This document shows positions 28,022-36,929 of a stretch of DNA of 64,000 nt, one piece after another. Origin of the DNA: CAXMRP01 sp965216515 (GTDB lineage Bacteria; Pseudomonadota; Alphaproteobacteria; Rhizobiales; Afifellaceae); NCBI GenBank assembly GCA_965216515.1, contig OZ244173.1, positions 2,790,001 through 2,854,000 of the forward strand, given 5' to 3'. The notes under the pieces are model-generated. The model was not told where the DNA came from, did not search any database, and worked only from the letters and a program-made list of their open reading frames with translations. The stretch's first letter is position 1. Each line of letters opens with the position of its first letter. The translations under genes were made by a program, and so were the position numbers.

Positions 28022-28903
28022 ATGAAGCTGCGCCAAATGGAGGTGTTCCATGCCGTGATGTCGGCTGGAAGCGTCACCGGCGCGGCGAAGCTATTGAACT
28101 TGTCTCAGCCCGCTGTCACCAATTTGCTGCGTTACACAGAGGATCAGCTGAATTTCAAGCTGTTCGATCGTGTGAAGGGCCGACTTCGCCCAACGCCTGA
28201 AGCGATAACGCTCTTTGGGGAAGTACAGCAGGTATTCGATTCCGTGCGTTCGGTGCGACGACTCGCTGAAGACCTTCGGGAAGCTCGCGGCGGCGTGCTT
28301 AACATGGTGACCACCCCGAGCCTTGGGATAATCACGATACCGCTGGCAGTGGCTTCTTTCCTGGAGGAACACCCGGATGTTCGAATTCGAATCCATGTTC
28401 GTCAGCGAGCTTCGGCAATCGAAATGGTGGCAAGCCAGAGCGTCGACATCGGAATCACCTTCCTGCCGGTCACACACCCCAAGATCACGGCGCACGAGCT
28501 CCGCAAGGAAGCCCTGTCATGCATATTCCCGCGAAATCATCCACTGTCGGAGCTGGCAGAGGTAAGCGCCGCGGATATCGCAAACTACCCGATGATCTCA
28601 TACACCAATTCGCAAGGTGTCAGGCCCTTGATCGATGACGCCTTTGCCGAGACCGATGTGCAGAATATCGGCGTTGTCGAAGTCAGTTTCATTTCGACTG
28701 CCTGGTCATTGGTCAATAGTGGCGTCGGTGTTGCCCTCGTTGATCCGTATTCACGATTTGAGGAAATCTATCCCGACGTGCAGATGCGCCCTCTTGTTCC
28801 GGGCAAACAAATGCCGCTGGAAATGCTGCATCCCTATGAGAAGCCCCTGTCGGCGGTCGCGACCAGATTTGCCGAGCATTTGGCACGCCACACAGCCAGG
28901 TAG
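28022..28903 (+). CDS. LysR-family transcriptional regulator
   Basis: 293 aa from the ATG at 28022 (MKLRQMEVFHAVMSAGSVTGAAKLLNLSQPAVT is the winged HTH in residues 1-60); the 33-codon upstream extension is not LysR-like. The effector domain begins near residue 90 (GVLNMVTTPSLGIITIPLAVASF). LysR proteins usually regulate divergent neighbours; here the divergent unit is DUF1028 followed by oppB-oppC, so this is the likely ligand-responsive regulator of the second peptide importer. Confidence 0.92.
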   Translation: MKLRQMEVFHAVMSAGSVTGAAKLLNLSQPAVTNLLRYTEDQLNFKLFDRVKGRLRPTPEAITLFGEVQQVFDSVRSVRRLAEDLREARGGVLNMVTTPSLGIITIPLAVASFLEEHPDVRIRIHVRQRASAIEMVASQSVDIGITFLPVTHPKITAHELRKEALSCIFPRNHPLSELAEVSAADIANYPMISYTNSQGVRPLIDDAFAETDVQNIGVVEVSFISTAWSLVNSGVGVALVDPYSRFEEIYPDVQMRPLVPGKQMPLEMLHPYEKPLSAVATRFAEHLARHTAR

Positions 28904-29053
28904 ACCAGGATTCAAGTTGTTGGCTGAAGATGGGATGCCGCCCCGTTCCGGTTTCGAACGATGTTGGTGGCACCAAATCCCGTCGACCCAGGGGCCGTCA
29001 AAACAGCCGTGGATGCCGCGTGGCCGGAGCCGGGACAATGACCGCCCCGATCG

Positions 29054-30124
29054 TCAGCGCGTCATCACCATTGCGTCACCGGGATGCCAGTTCACGGCCA
29101 CCGGCTGGCCCCTTTCGAACCGCGGCGCTTGCCGGTCCTGGTATCGGACGGTCAGCTCAAATCCCTCAAGGTCCACCACGTAGACAAGATACTCTCCCAG
29201 GTAGACGATTTCGGTGATGGAACCCTGGAGAGTGGATTTGCGGGGGGTGTCCGGCAGGACGTCCAGATCGAGTTTTTCGGGCCGAAGCAACAGATACACC
29301 GGCGTATCGCAGGTGAGATCGCACGCACCGGCAACGACGGTGCGGCCCGATTCCAGTCTCACCGTCGTTCCGGTATGATCGTTGCTTGCGATCACGGCCG
29401 GCATCAAATTGGATTCGCCCACGAATTTTGCGACAAACAAATCGCCCGGGCTTTGATAAATGCCCTGGGGATTTGCCACCTGAACAAACGCGCCATCCCG
29501 CATCACGGCGATTCTGTCCGACATTGCGAGTGCTTCGTCCTGATCGTGCGTCACATAGATGACTGTGACGCCCAGCGAGCGTTGAATTCGCTTGATCTCG
29601 GTTTTCATGTGATCGCGCAAATTGCGGTCGAGCGCGCCGAGAGGCTCATCCATCAGCAGCAGGCGCGGCTCGAACACGATTGCCCGCGCCAGGGCGACCC
29701 GTTGCTGCTGTCCTCCGGAAAGTTCGGAAGGATAGCGGCTTTTCATTCCCTCCAGTTGCACGATATTCAGCGCCCGATCCACCTGCTCCGCGACCAGCTT
29801 GGCCGCGGTGCCGCGCACTTCCAGCGGGAAGGCGACGTTGTCGGCGATATTCATGTGCGGGAAGAGCGCGTAGTTCTGGAACACCATGCCCACATTGCGT
29901 TGAAATGCCGGCACGTTCGTCATCAGATCGGCATCGAAATAGATTTCCCCGCTGGAAGCGAGTTCAAATCCCGCGATGAGACGCAGCAATGTCGACTTGC
30001 CGCAACCCGATGGGCCCAGAAGCGTGAAAAACTCGCCGGCGCCGACATCAAGGTCGATTCCGTTCACCGCCCTTACCGAGCCATAGGTTTTCTTGAGCGA
30101 CCGCATGGACAGCTCAGTCGTCAT
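29054..30124 (-). CDS. ABC transporter ATP-binding protein, PotA/spermidine-putrescine type
   Basis: 356 aa from the ATG at 30124, which has an AGGAGC site nine bases upstream; the longer frame to 30208 lies inside the permease gene. Walker A GPSGCGKST, Q-loop MVFQNYALFPHM, signature LSGGQQQRVALARAI, Walker B LLMDEPLGALD, switch THDQDEAL. A C-terminal TOBE domain follows (from about residue 270). The start overlaps the end of the fused permease gene by 11 bases. Substrate class by family: polyamines, opines or other small cationic or amino compounds. Confidence 0.93.
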   Translation of the reverse strand: MTTELSMRSLKKTYGSVRAVNGIDLDVGAGEFFTLLGPSGCGKSTLLRLIAGFELASSGEIYFDADLMTNVPAFQRNVGMVFQNYALFPHMNIADNVAFPLEVRGTAAKLVAEQVDRALNIVQLEGMKSRYPSELSGGQQQRVALARAIVFEPRLLLMDEPLGALDRNLRDHMKTEIKRIQRSLGVTVIYVTHDQDEALAMSDRIAVMRDGAFVQVANPQGIYQSPGDLFVAKFVGESNLMPAVIASNDHTGTTVRLESGRTVVAGACDLTCDTPVYLLLRPEKLDLDVLPDTPRKSTLQGSITEIVYLGEYLVYVVDLEGFELTVRYQDRQAPRFERGQPVAVNWHPGDAMVMTR

Positions 30125-32138
30125 TTGTTGCTCCTGAAATGTTCGCGCCGTCAACGCCGTTGCGCCCGTACCGTCGCCGCCCGCCACCGCGATTGAACCA
30201 AAATCCAAGAAAAAGAACCGATATGACTGCCGCGATGATCATGCTCGAGGCCGCACTGATAACCGGATCAATGGCGATAGTGATATCGGCCCAGAATTGC
30301 AGGGGAAGCGTGCGTGGCAGGCGGCCCAGCAAGAACAGCGTCACGATCAATTCGTCGAAGGACACCAGAAAGGTCAGAAGCGCCGAGGTTGTCAGGGCCG
30401 GCCACAACAGCGGCACGGTGATCCGCCGCAGGACGGTGCGCCGCTTGGCTCCCAGTGATGCCGCGGCCAATTCAAGGTTCGTGTCCAGCCCGCGCATCGC
30501 CGTTGTCAGCACGATGATCGCATAGGGCGCCGCCATGACTGTGTGTGCGATCACAATTCCGGTGACCGTCCCCATCAGCCCGAGGGCCAGAAAATGGCCA
30601 TAGAATGCAATTGCGAGAATGATGTGGGGTGTCATCAAGGGGCCAATCATGAAGAAGAAGAGCGCCCTCTTCGCACGCAACCTGTAGCGGACAATGAGCA
30701 TTGCGCCGGCCACGCCGACGACGATGGACACGGCACATGTGAGTACGCCGATGGCCACGCTCATGAAGACGGCCGTCTGCCAAACGGCGCTGGTGAGGAA
30801 CTTCTCGTACCATTGAAACGAGAATCCGGGAGGCGGAAACACGAGGTAGGGCGAGGAACTGAATGACACCAGAACAACGATCGGCAATGGCGCAATGAGG
30901 AACACCATCACGGCAACAAGAAAACACCGCAAAATACCCCTGCGCCAGCGCGCGATCGGCATCATTCCCAGTTCGAAAAGGCGGCGCGGCCCGCGCAACA
31001 GCACCTTGCGTATTCTTGTCAGATGCGCGCCCAATCGCGGCGGCGGATTGTCTCCGGCTTCACCTTCCACTTCAGCTGCGGTATCCAGCTTGACAGCCCA
31101 AATCGTTTCAAGAGGTGTTATCAGTCCGGCGACAAGCAGAAGCGCGATCGTGACGATCAACAACGCCGTGGCCAATACGGCGCCAAACTGCGGATTGAGC
31201 AGAATACTTGTCTGGGTGACAATGAGCTGGGTGATCATTGTGTCCGACGGCCCGCCCAGAAGAGCCGGGGTTATGTAAAATCCGATCGAGAGAATGAATA
31301 CAAGAACCGCCGCGGCAACGATTCCCGGAAAGCTGAGTGGAAAATACACACGTGTGAACGCTTTGACCGGATTGGCGCCAAGGACTGCCGCTGCAAGCGA
31401 CATCCGCCGGTCGATCTGTACCATCGTGGCGAACATCGTAAAGACGGCCACTGGCATCAGGACATTGACCATGCCGGCGTGGACCGCGAAGCTTGTGTAC
31501 ATCAGCCTTAGCGGCTTATCGACCACCCCGAGCCAGTCCAGAACCGTATTGATCAATCCCTGCCGTCCGAAGATGATGATCCACGCATATGTCCGGATAA
31601 GAATGGCGGTAAACAGCGGGATCGCCAGCATCGTCGCAATAATGGCGACCGCGCGCGGCTCGGAGCGCGACATCACATAGGCGACGGGATATCCGATCAC
31701 GATACTGGCGACCATTGTCCAGAATGCGATCCCTATTGTGCGAACAAAGACATCGACGTACGGGCCGCTCTCCCGGTCAAGCATGCGATGGAAACCGGAA
31801 AAATCCAGGCGCGGCCCGTCGACGCTGGTCCAAAGCACATCAATGAGCGGATACGCGTAAAAGCCGCCAAACAGACCGAGAACGATCAGCCAGGGCAGGA
31901 AGTTCGCTGAAACGTTGGCGATACGCGCCGGCGGCGGGAACAAGCCGGCGTGGGCGGGATCCGGAACCTGCCCGCGCGTTCGCTCTCTGCCGGCGCTTTG
32001 CACCTTTGATGCCCCCCCGTTTCCGGTCCGTATCCGCACAATACGCACCGGCCGTTGTTGGAGGCCAATAACAAAATTGGATCGGGATATTAGGAAAAAA
32101 CTGATTGGCCAAAAAAATGTTACAGCATTAGCTTCCAA
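30114..32138 (-). CDS. Fused ABC permease (PotB-PotC-like, two membrane domains in one chain)
   Basis: Up to 674 aa from the ATG at 32138, which has GGAAG just upstream; a GTG at 32048 is an alternative that would remove 30 residues of AT-rich coding. The first permease half covers about residues 75-345 (EAA-like loop LAAAVLGANPVKAFTRVYFPLSFPG), then a hydrophilic linker of about 60 residues (DTAAEVEGEAGDNPPPR), then the second half about 405-655 (loop LAAASLGAKRRTVLRRITVPLLWPA). Usually PotB and PotC are separate genes; here one polypeptide supplies the whole membrane channel. It is followed by its ATPase gene with overlap and is divergent from the PLP enzyme at 32259. Confidence 0.9.
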   Translation of the reverse strand: MEANAVTFFWPISFFLISRSNFVIGLQQRPVRIVRIRTGNGGASKVQSAGRERTRGQVPDPAHAGLFPPPARIANVSANFLPWLIVLGLFGGFYAYPLIDVLWTSVDGPRLDFSGFHRMLDRESGPYVDVFVRTIGIAFWTMVASIVIGYPVAYVMSRSEPRAVAIIATMLAIPLFTAILIRTYAWIIIFGRQGLINTVLDWLGVVDKPLRLMYTSFAVHAGMVNVLMPVAVFTMFATMVQIDRRMSLAAAVLGANPVKAFTRVYFPLSFPGIVAAAVLVFILSIGFYITPALLGGPSDTMITQLIVTQTSILLNPQFGAVLATALLIVTIALLLVAGLITPLETIWAVKLDTAAEVEGEAGDNPPPRLGAHLTRIRKVLLRGPRRLFELGMMPIARWRRGILRCFLVAVMVFLIAPLPIVVLVSFSSSPYLVFPPPGFSFQWYEKFLTSAVWQTAVFMSVAIGVLTCAVSIVVGVAGAMLIVRYRLRAKRALFFFMIGPLMTPHIILAIAFYGHFLALGLMGTVTGIVIAHTVMAAPYAIIVLTTAMRGLDTNLELAAASLGAKRRTVLRRITVPLLWPALTTSALLTFLVSFDELIVTLFLLGRLPRTLPLQFWADITIAIDPVISAASSMIIAAVISVLFLGFWFNRGGGRRRYGRNGVDGANISGATNDD

Positions 32139-32258
32139 TAGAACAATACGCTGCCGCGAACAGGCTGTATTGCACAGATCGTTGAAGGGACACTTTGCTT
32201 TTCAACGCTTTGCGATCGCTTGGCGTTGCATCGTAATATATTAAAAGAGATAGGCGCA

Positions 32259-33278
32259 ATGACAGGTTTTTCACTGGCAAAGTTCCCAAGAATAGAATTT
32301 TGTCACCTGCCGACGCCGCTTGAGCCGTTGACAAGGCTTTCCAAACATCTGGGTGGCCCCAACATATTCATCAAGAGAGATGATTGCACGGGCCTCGCCG
32401 GCGGTGGCAACAAGTCCAGAAAGCTTGAATACATATTCGCCGACGTTTTGGCGAAGGGGGCGGACATTGTCGTCACCCAGGGCGACGTTCAGTCCAACCA
32501 TGTTCGGCAAACCACCGCCGCGGCCGCCAGACTGGGCATCGATTGCGATGGTATCCTTGGCCGGCGGGTCGAAGATACGATGCCCCAATTCCGGTTCGAA
32601 AAAGAATCCGGCAACGTGTTCCTCGACCGGCTCTTCGGGGCCCGCCTTCACTATGTGCCCGGTGACACGGACATGGATGCCGCGCTCGAGGCGCGTGCTG
32701 CGGCGCTTCGTGGTGAAGGACGCAAGCCCTACATCATCCCGGGTGGGGGGAACACACCGCTTGGCGCAATGGGCTATGTGCGTTGCGCTCACGAACTGGT
32801 CAGTCAGGCCAGGGATATCGACCTCAAGATCGATCACCTGGTTCACACCACAGGCGGCACGACGACACAGGTGGGTCTTCTTGTCGGGTTCCTGAGTCAG
32901 GGCAGCGGGATCCCGGTCTATGGCGTCAGCTCCAGCAAGCCCAAGTCCGTGCAGGAAGAAAAGATGCGCGGGCTTTGCCAGAAGCTGATCGATTTCGCAG
33001 CTATCAAGGGAGAAATCCCGGACGAGGCCATTGTTGCTGACAGCGACTTTATCGGCCCGGCCTATGGTGTCCCGGCGCCCGAAACAATTGAGGCGATCAC
33101 ACTGGTCGCACGACTTGAGGGCATTCTCCTCGATCCGGTCTACACGGGAAAGAGCATGGCCGGCCTCATGGCCTTGATTAGGCGCGGCTTCTTCAAGCCG
33201 GGCGAAAATGTCGTCTACCTCCACACCGGTGGGACGCCAGCGCTTTTTGCGTACCGGGAGAGCTTTGAGTTTGCCTAG
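32259..33278 (+). CDS. D-cysteine desulfhydrase / L-cysteate sulfo-lyase family PLP enzyme
   Basis: 339 aa from the ATG at 32259. Fold-type II PLP enzyme of the ACC-deaminase/D-cysteine desulfhydrase group: IKRDDCTGLAGGGNKSRKLEY contains the Schiff-base lysine (Lys52 in GGGNKSRK), and VTQGDVQSNHVRQTTAAAARLG and HTTGGTTTQVGLLVG hold the phosphate-binding regions. D-cysteine desulfhydrase (DcyD), L-cysteate sulfo-lyase (CuyA) and related beta-lyases share these motifs, so the substrate is open. It is divergent from the fused permease and followed by the binding-protein gene, so its substrate is probably imported by that system (inference). Confidence 0.83.
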   Translation: MTGFSLAKFPRIEFCHLPTPLEPLTRLSKHLGGPNIFIKRDDCTGLAGGGNKSRKLEYIFADVLAKGADIVVTQGDVQSNHVRQTTAAAARLGIDCDGILGRRVEDTMPQFRFEKESGNVFLDRLFGARLHYVPGDTDMDAALEARAAALRGEGRKPYIIPGGGNTPLGAMGYVRCAHELVSQARDIDLKIDHLVHTTGGTTTQVGLLVGFLSQGSGIPVYGVSSSKPKSVQEEKMRGLCQKLIDFAAIKGEIPDEAIVADSDFIGPAYGVPAPETIEAITLVARLEGILLDPVYTGKSMAGLMALIRRGFFKPGENVVYLHTGGTPALFAYRESFEFA

Positions 33279-33386
33279 GGCTGCCCGTCGATATCGCCGC
33301 CGCGAATTGTCGAAGTTCGCGAGCACATTTGCCGAAGCACAGGCGGCAGGTAGCCGCCTCAGATGAGAAACAAGGGGGGTTGTAAG

Positions 33387-34517
33387 ATGAAAATGCCGAC
33401 ATGGATTGCAAACTGCATGAACCGCCGCTTTGCAAAGGTTTTTGTGGCGGCCTCGATCGCTTCTGTCGTGGTGTCGGCCAATACATCGAATGCATTGGCC
33501 GGTGAAGCGCCATCATTGAAGGGAAGCGGGGAGATTGTGTTCCCCACATTGGGCGGCAGCTGGGAGGACGCCCTGAAACGTTCGTTCTTCGAGCCGTTCA
33601 CAAAGGAAACCGGGATCAAGGTGGTAATCGTTCCTGAGGATCACGCCAAGCTGATGGCGTCGACAAAGGCCGGTCAGCCTTACGCTGATCTGACCTCGCT
33701 GAGCGGCGGAATGCTGGAAGCGTGGACACGGGACGGCATCCTGGCCGAGATCGACTACAAGTATTTCGATCCGGAAGTGACCGCAAACATACCGGAAGTC
33801 TGGCGCAAGGCGCATGGTGTCGGGCGCGTCGTCTATTCCATGGTTATGGCGTGGAACACGGATGTGTATTCGGAAGGTCCGAGCACCTGGCAGGAATTTT
33901 TCGATCAGTCGAAATATCCCGGCCCCCGCGGATTTGCTGCGTGCGACAAGATCGTCGACGGCGCGGATCTTGAAATCGCGCTCATGGCCGATGGCGTGCC
34001 GTTTGACGAAGTCTATCCCGTCGACATGGATCGCGCATTCAACAAACTGGAAGCGATGAAGAAAGACGTGAGCAAATGGTGGACATCGGGAAGTCAGCAG
34101 GCGCAGGGACTGGTCGCCGGCGAATTTGACGCGACCACCGCCTACAATGGCCGCATCTATCGGGCGATCAATGACGGCGCGCCCGTCAATTTCACCTGGA
34201 ACCAGTCGGTTCAGATGTACGACTATCTGGTCGTGATGAAGGATTCGCCCAACTACGACAATGTCATGAAGTTTCTGGCCTTTTTCGCCCGCCCCGATCG
34301 CCAGGCGGAATATGCACGCATCCAGACGGGCGGCCCGACAAATGCCAAGACCTTCGAACATGTCGATGCGGAGTTGGCCAAATGGCTGCCCGGCAATCCC
34401 GAGCATGAAGGCAAGGTCCTGGTTCAGGACTACGCCTGGTGGTCACAGACCGATGACTCGGGTCGGACAAACTGGGAGCGCGCAGTTGAACGCTGCACAA
34501 AGCTCTTGTCGAACTAA
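33387..34517 (+). CDS. ABC transporter substrate-binding protein, family 1 (polyamine/amino-compound type)
   Basis: 376 aa from the ATG at 33387, preceded by AAGGGGGG; the ATG at 33363 lacks a good site. Signal peptide MKMPTW...ASIASVVVSANTSNALA with cleavage near residue 37. Mature part starts GEIVFPTLGGSWEDALKRSFFEPFTKETGIKV, typical of PotD-like receptors; the C-terminal part has FLAFFARPDRQAEYA. It completes the importer with the fused permease and the PotA-like ATPase, although it is on the opposite strand. Confidence 0.92.
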   Translation: MKMPTWIANCMNRRFAKVFVAASIASVVVSANTSNALAGEAPSLKGSGEIVFPTLGGSWEDALKRSFFEPFTKETGIKVVIVPEDHAKLMASTKAGQPYADLTSLSGGMLEAWTRDGILAEIDYKYFDPEVTANIPEVWRKAHGVGRVVYSMVMAWNTDVYSEGPSTWQEFFDQSKYPGPRGFAACDKIVDGADLEIALMADGVPFDEVYPVDMDRAFNKLEAMKKDVSKWWTSGSQQAQGLVAGEFDATTAYNGRIYRAINDGAPVNFTWNQSVQMYDYLVVMKDSPNYDNVMKFLAFFARPDRQAEYARIQTGGPTNAKTFEHVDAELAKWLPGNPEHEGKVLVQDYAWWSQTDDSGRTNWERAVERCTKLLSN

Positions 34518-34537
34518 GTCGGCTGGATGCGTTGGGG

Positions 34538-34566
34538 AGAGGGCACGGTTGCATGCCCTCTTCCTC
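34538..34566 (+). terminator. Hairpin after the binding-protein gene
   Basis: GAGGGCA (34538-34544) pairs with TGCCCTC (34553-34559) around eight bases, followed by a pyrimidine-rich TTCCTC tract. It lies about 20 bases after the binding-protein stop and argues that the next gene starts downstream of it. Confidence 0.45.
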
Positions 34567-34627
34567 CCGCGGCTCTCCTCTTCCACGACAATTGAAGCGT
34601 CTTGAAACCCAACCGGTAAAGTATCCC

Positions 34628-35614
34628 GTGACCCAGGCATTTGAGGCAACTGCCCAAAAGGGCAGCGCAATACGATCGCGTCACGGGACACAGGTTTTCG
34701 AACATCCCGCATTGAAAGGGTACAGCTGGCCTGCCCTGGAGATCGAATCGCACCGCGCCGGGCCCCGGGTCTGTGTCATGGCGGGCGTCCATGTGAACGA
34801 AGTTGCGGGAATTGAGGCTGCATTGCGCCTCGCCGAGACCCTTCCCTCGCGCCTTTGTTGCGGCAACGTCTCGGTTCTCCCGCTGGTCAATTTGCCGGCG
34901 CTGCCGATGCGCACCGAATACAATTGCCCGATCGATGAGAAGAACCTGAATTGGCGCTTTCCCGGGTGCGCCGATGGAAGTTTCACCGAACAGCTTGCTG
35001 ACGCCCTACTCAATGTGTGGGCAGCCGATGCGACGGTCCTGATCGATTTGCATGGGGGGGATCTGCGGGAAACGATTGCCACCTTTGTGATGTACCAGGA
35101 AACCTCGAATGAGGAACTGAACACCGCCAACCGAAAAATCGCAGAGTGTTTCGACACGCAGTTTGTCGAACCCCTGCGGCCGGCCTTGATGGGGCAAGCG
35201 GGGCGGGCGTGTACCGGGCGCGGCATTCAAAGCAAGATGGCGGTCATGAGCGAGGCCGGCGGAAACGGGTTGGCGGATCCGGAGGCGGTGAACTTTCATC
35301 ACGACGGCGTTTTGCGGGTATTGAATACGTTGAACATGCTCGCCGGGCCGCCGCCGCCATTGTTGCAGCGTCCCGTCTATGTCCGCGACCGGGTTGGCGT
35401 GGAAGCGCCCGCCGACGGCTTGATGCGCGCATATGTGGATGTCGGCGACGCGGTCGAGAAAGACTCAATCGTTGCCGATATCCGCAACTATCACGGTTGT
35501 GTAATCAAGCAGATCCGGGCACCGGCGACCGGCATTGTCCTGTTCAAAATTACCCATCCTGTCGTCAACAAGGGTGAGCGCATCATGAGCTTTGCGTCTC
35601 GTAGCGAAGCGTAA
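34628..35614 (+). CDS. Succinylglutamate desuccinylase/aspartoacylase (AstE/AspA) family deacylase
   Basis: Zinc carboxypeptidase-like deacylase, about 328 aa from a GTG at 34628; the frame is open from 34532, but that part overlaps the hairpin and looks non-coding. Zinc ligands are in VMAGVHVNEVAGIEAA (His and Glu) and LIDLHGGDLRET (His). The C-terminal 90 residues form a barrel-sandwich-like domain (RVGVEAPADGLMRAYVDVGDAVEKDSIVADI), as in related N-acyl-diaminobutyrate deacetylases. It removes an acyl group from an N-acyl amino acid. Convergent with the aminotransferase gene, 19 bases away. Start position is the weak point. Confidence 0.82.
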   Translation: MTQAFEATAQKGSAIRSRHGTQVFEHPALKGYSWPALEIESHRAGPRVCVMAGVHVNEVAGIEAALRLAETLPSRLCCGNVSVLPLVNLPALPMRTEYNCPIDEKNLNWRFPGCADGSFTEQLADALLNVWAADATVLIDLHGGDLRETIATFVMYQETSNEELNTANRKIAECFDTQFVEPLRPALMGQAGRACTGRGIQSKMAVMSEAGGNGLADPEAVNFHHDGVLRVLNTLNMLAGPPPPLLQRPVYVRDRVGVEAPADGLMRAYVDVGDAVEKDSIVADIRNYHGCVIKQIRAPATGIVLFKITHPVVNKGERIMSFASRSEA

Positions 35615-35633
35615 TGTTGTCATCTGTATTGTC

Positions 35634-36839
35634 TTAGGTTTTCGATTTCTTCATGTCGGCGACAACAGAGCAGAATTGGTGTATTTCCGCCTCCAGATTA
35701 TAGTAATGTATCGATGCTCTCACGATCGCCTCCAGTCCACGCTCGACCATGTCGAGGCGGGTGCTTTTCGTTCGCGACACCCAGACATTGATATTTCGAC
35801 GAGTGAGTTCATCGCGAATTCGGTCGGGATCCATCCCGTCGATGGTAAAGGTCACGATGCCGCATTTTTGCGCGCCGATATCGTGTACGGCCGCACCGTC
35901 GATTTGCCTCAGCGCAACGCGCAATTCATTGGCCAGTGAGTCCACGCGCCTTGCGATGGCATCAATTCCTATTGTCATGGCATAGTCCAGCGCCGCGCCC
36001 AGACCGGCCTTGGACGCCAGGCTCATCTCAAATGTTTCAAAGCGGCGCGCATCCTCAAGCAGCTCATAGCGTTCATTTGCCACCCAGCGGCCGCCGAAAT
36101 CATCCAAAATCGGCGGCTCAAATCGTTCGATGCAGGGCCTGGACACATAGAGCAGCCCGCAGCCGCGGGGCGCGCGCAGCCATTTGCGCCCGGTCGTCGA
36201 CATGAAGTCGCATTGAATCTTCCTTACGTCGATCGGCAGCTGGCCGGCCGATTGGCAGGCATCGAGCAAGTAAAGCACGCCCGCATCTTTGGCGATCGCC
36301 CCGATCTCTGCGGCCGGATTGACCAGGCCGCCATTGGTCGGGACGTGAGTGATCGCGATGAGCTTTGTCCGCTCATCGATCATCTCCTTCAACGATTCGA
36401 CATCGATTTCTCCGGTATCGGTGTTGGGAACGACATCGATCTCAACGCCCTTCCGGTTTGCTATTTGCAAGAATGCGATGAAGTTGCTCGCATATTCGGC
36501 GTTGGCGGTAAGCACCCTGTCGCCAGGTTCCAAGTGTTCGGCAACCGCGTAGAACGCCATCTGCCAGGCGCGCGTGGCGTTCTCGAGGATGGCGATTTCG
36601 GCAGGTTCGCAATTGAACATTTCCGCCGCGCCATCGGTCGCACGTTGAAGCGTTTCCGCATTTCGCGCTGCGGCCTCGTAGCCGCCGAATGCTATTTCAT
36701 CCTCAAAATAATTCCGTGTCGTCTCGATCACCGGATCCGGCAATAGTGCGGCGCCGGCATTGTTGAAATGCAAGACATTGCTACACCCCGGTGTTTGCCG
36801 GCGAAGTTCGTCCACATCCAGATTGAATTGCCTTGACAC
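35634..36839 (-). CDS. Class V aminotransferase (cysteine-desulfurase/isopenicillin-epimerase-like)
   Basis: About 401 aa from a GTG at 36839 with AGGAG six bases upstream; the frame extends to an ATG at 36905. Fold-type I PLP enzyme: FNNAGAALLPDPVIE at the N-terminus, ILENATRAWQMAFYA, THVPTNGGLVNP, LLDACQSAGQLPIDV with the PLP-contacting Asp, and STTGRKWLRAPRGCG with the Schiff-base Lys. No conserved catalytic Cys loop of IscS is apparent, so an aminotransferase, epimerase or lyase role is likelier than sulfur transfer. Context with a beta-lyase-like enzyme and a deacylase suggests catabolism of an imported N-acyl amino acid. Confidence 0.87.
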   Translation of the reverse strand: MSRQFNLDVDELRRQTPGCSNVLHFNNAGAALLPDPVIETTRNYFEDEIAFGGYEAAARNAETLQRATDGAAEMFNCEPAEIAILENATRAWQMAFYAVAEHLEPGDRVLTANAEYASNFIAFLQIANRKGVEIDVVPNTDTGEIDVESLKEMIDERTKLIAITHVPTNGGLVNPAAEIGAIAKDAGVLYLLDACQSAGQLPIDVRKIQCDFMSTTGRKWLRAPRGCGLLYVSRPCIERFEPPILDDFGGRWVANERYELLEDARRFETFEMSLASKAGLGAALDYAMTIGIDAIARRVDSLANELRVALRQIDGAAVHDIGAQKCGIVTFTIDGMDPDRIRDELTRRNINVWVSRTKSTRLDMVERGLEAIVRASIHYYNLEAEIHQFCSVVADMKKSKT

Positions 36840-36929
36840 TTCGCACTCCTGACCGCGTTCCCGGCGGGACCCTACCGAAGCCGCCTGCGGCGGCGTAGGT
36901 GCCAAAGATTTTTATCTTCCATAATTAAT

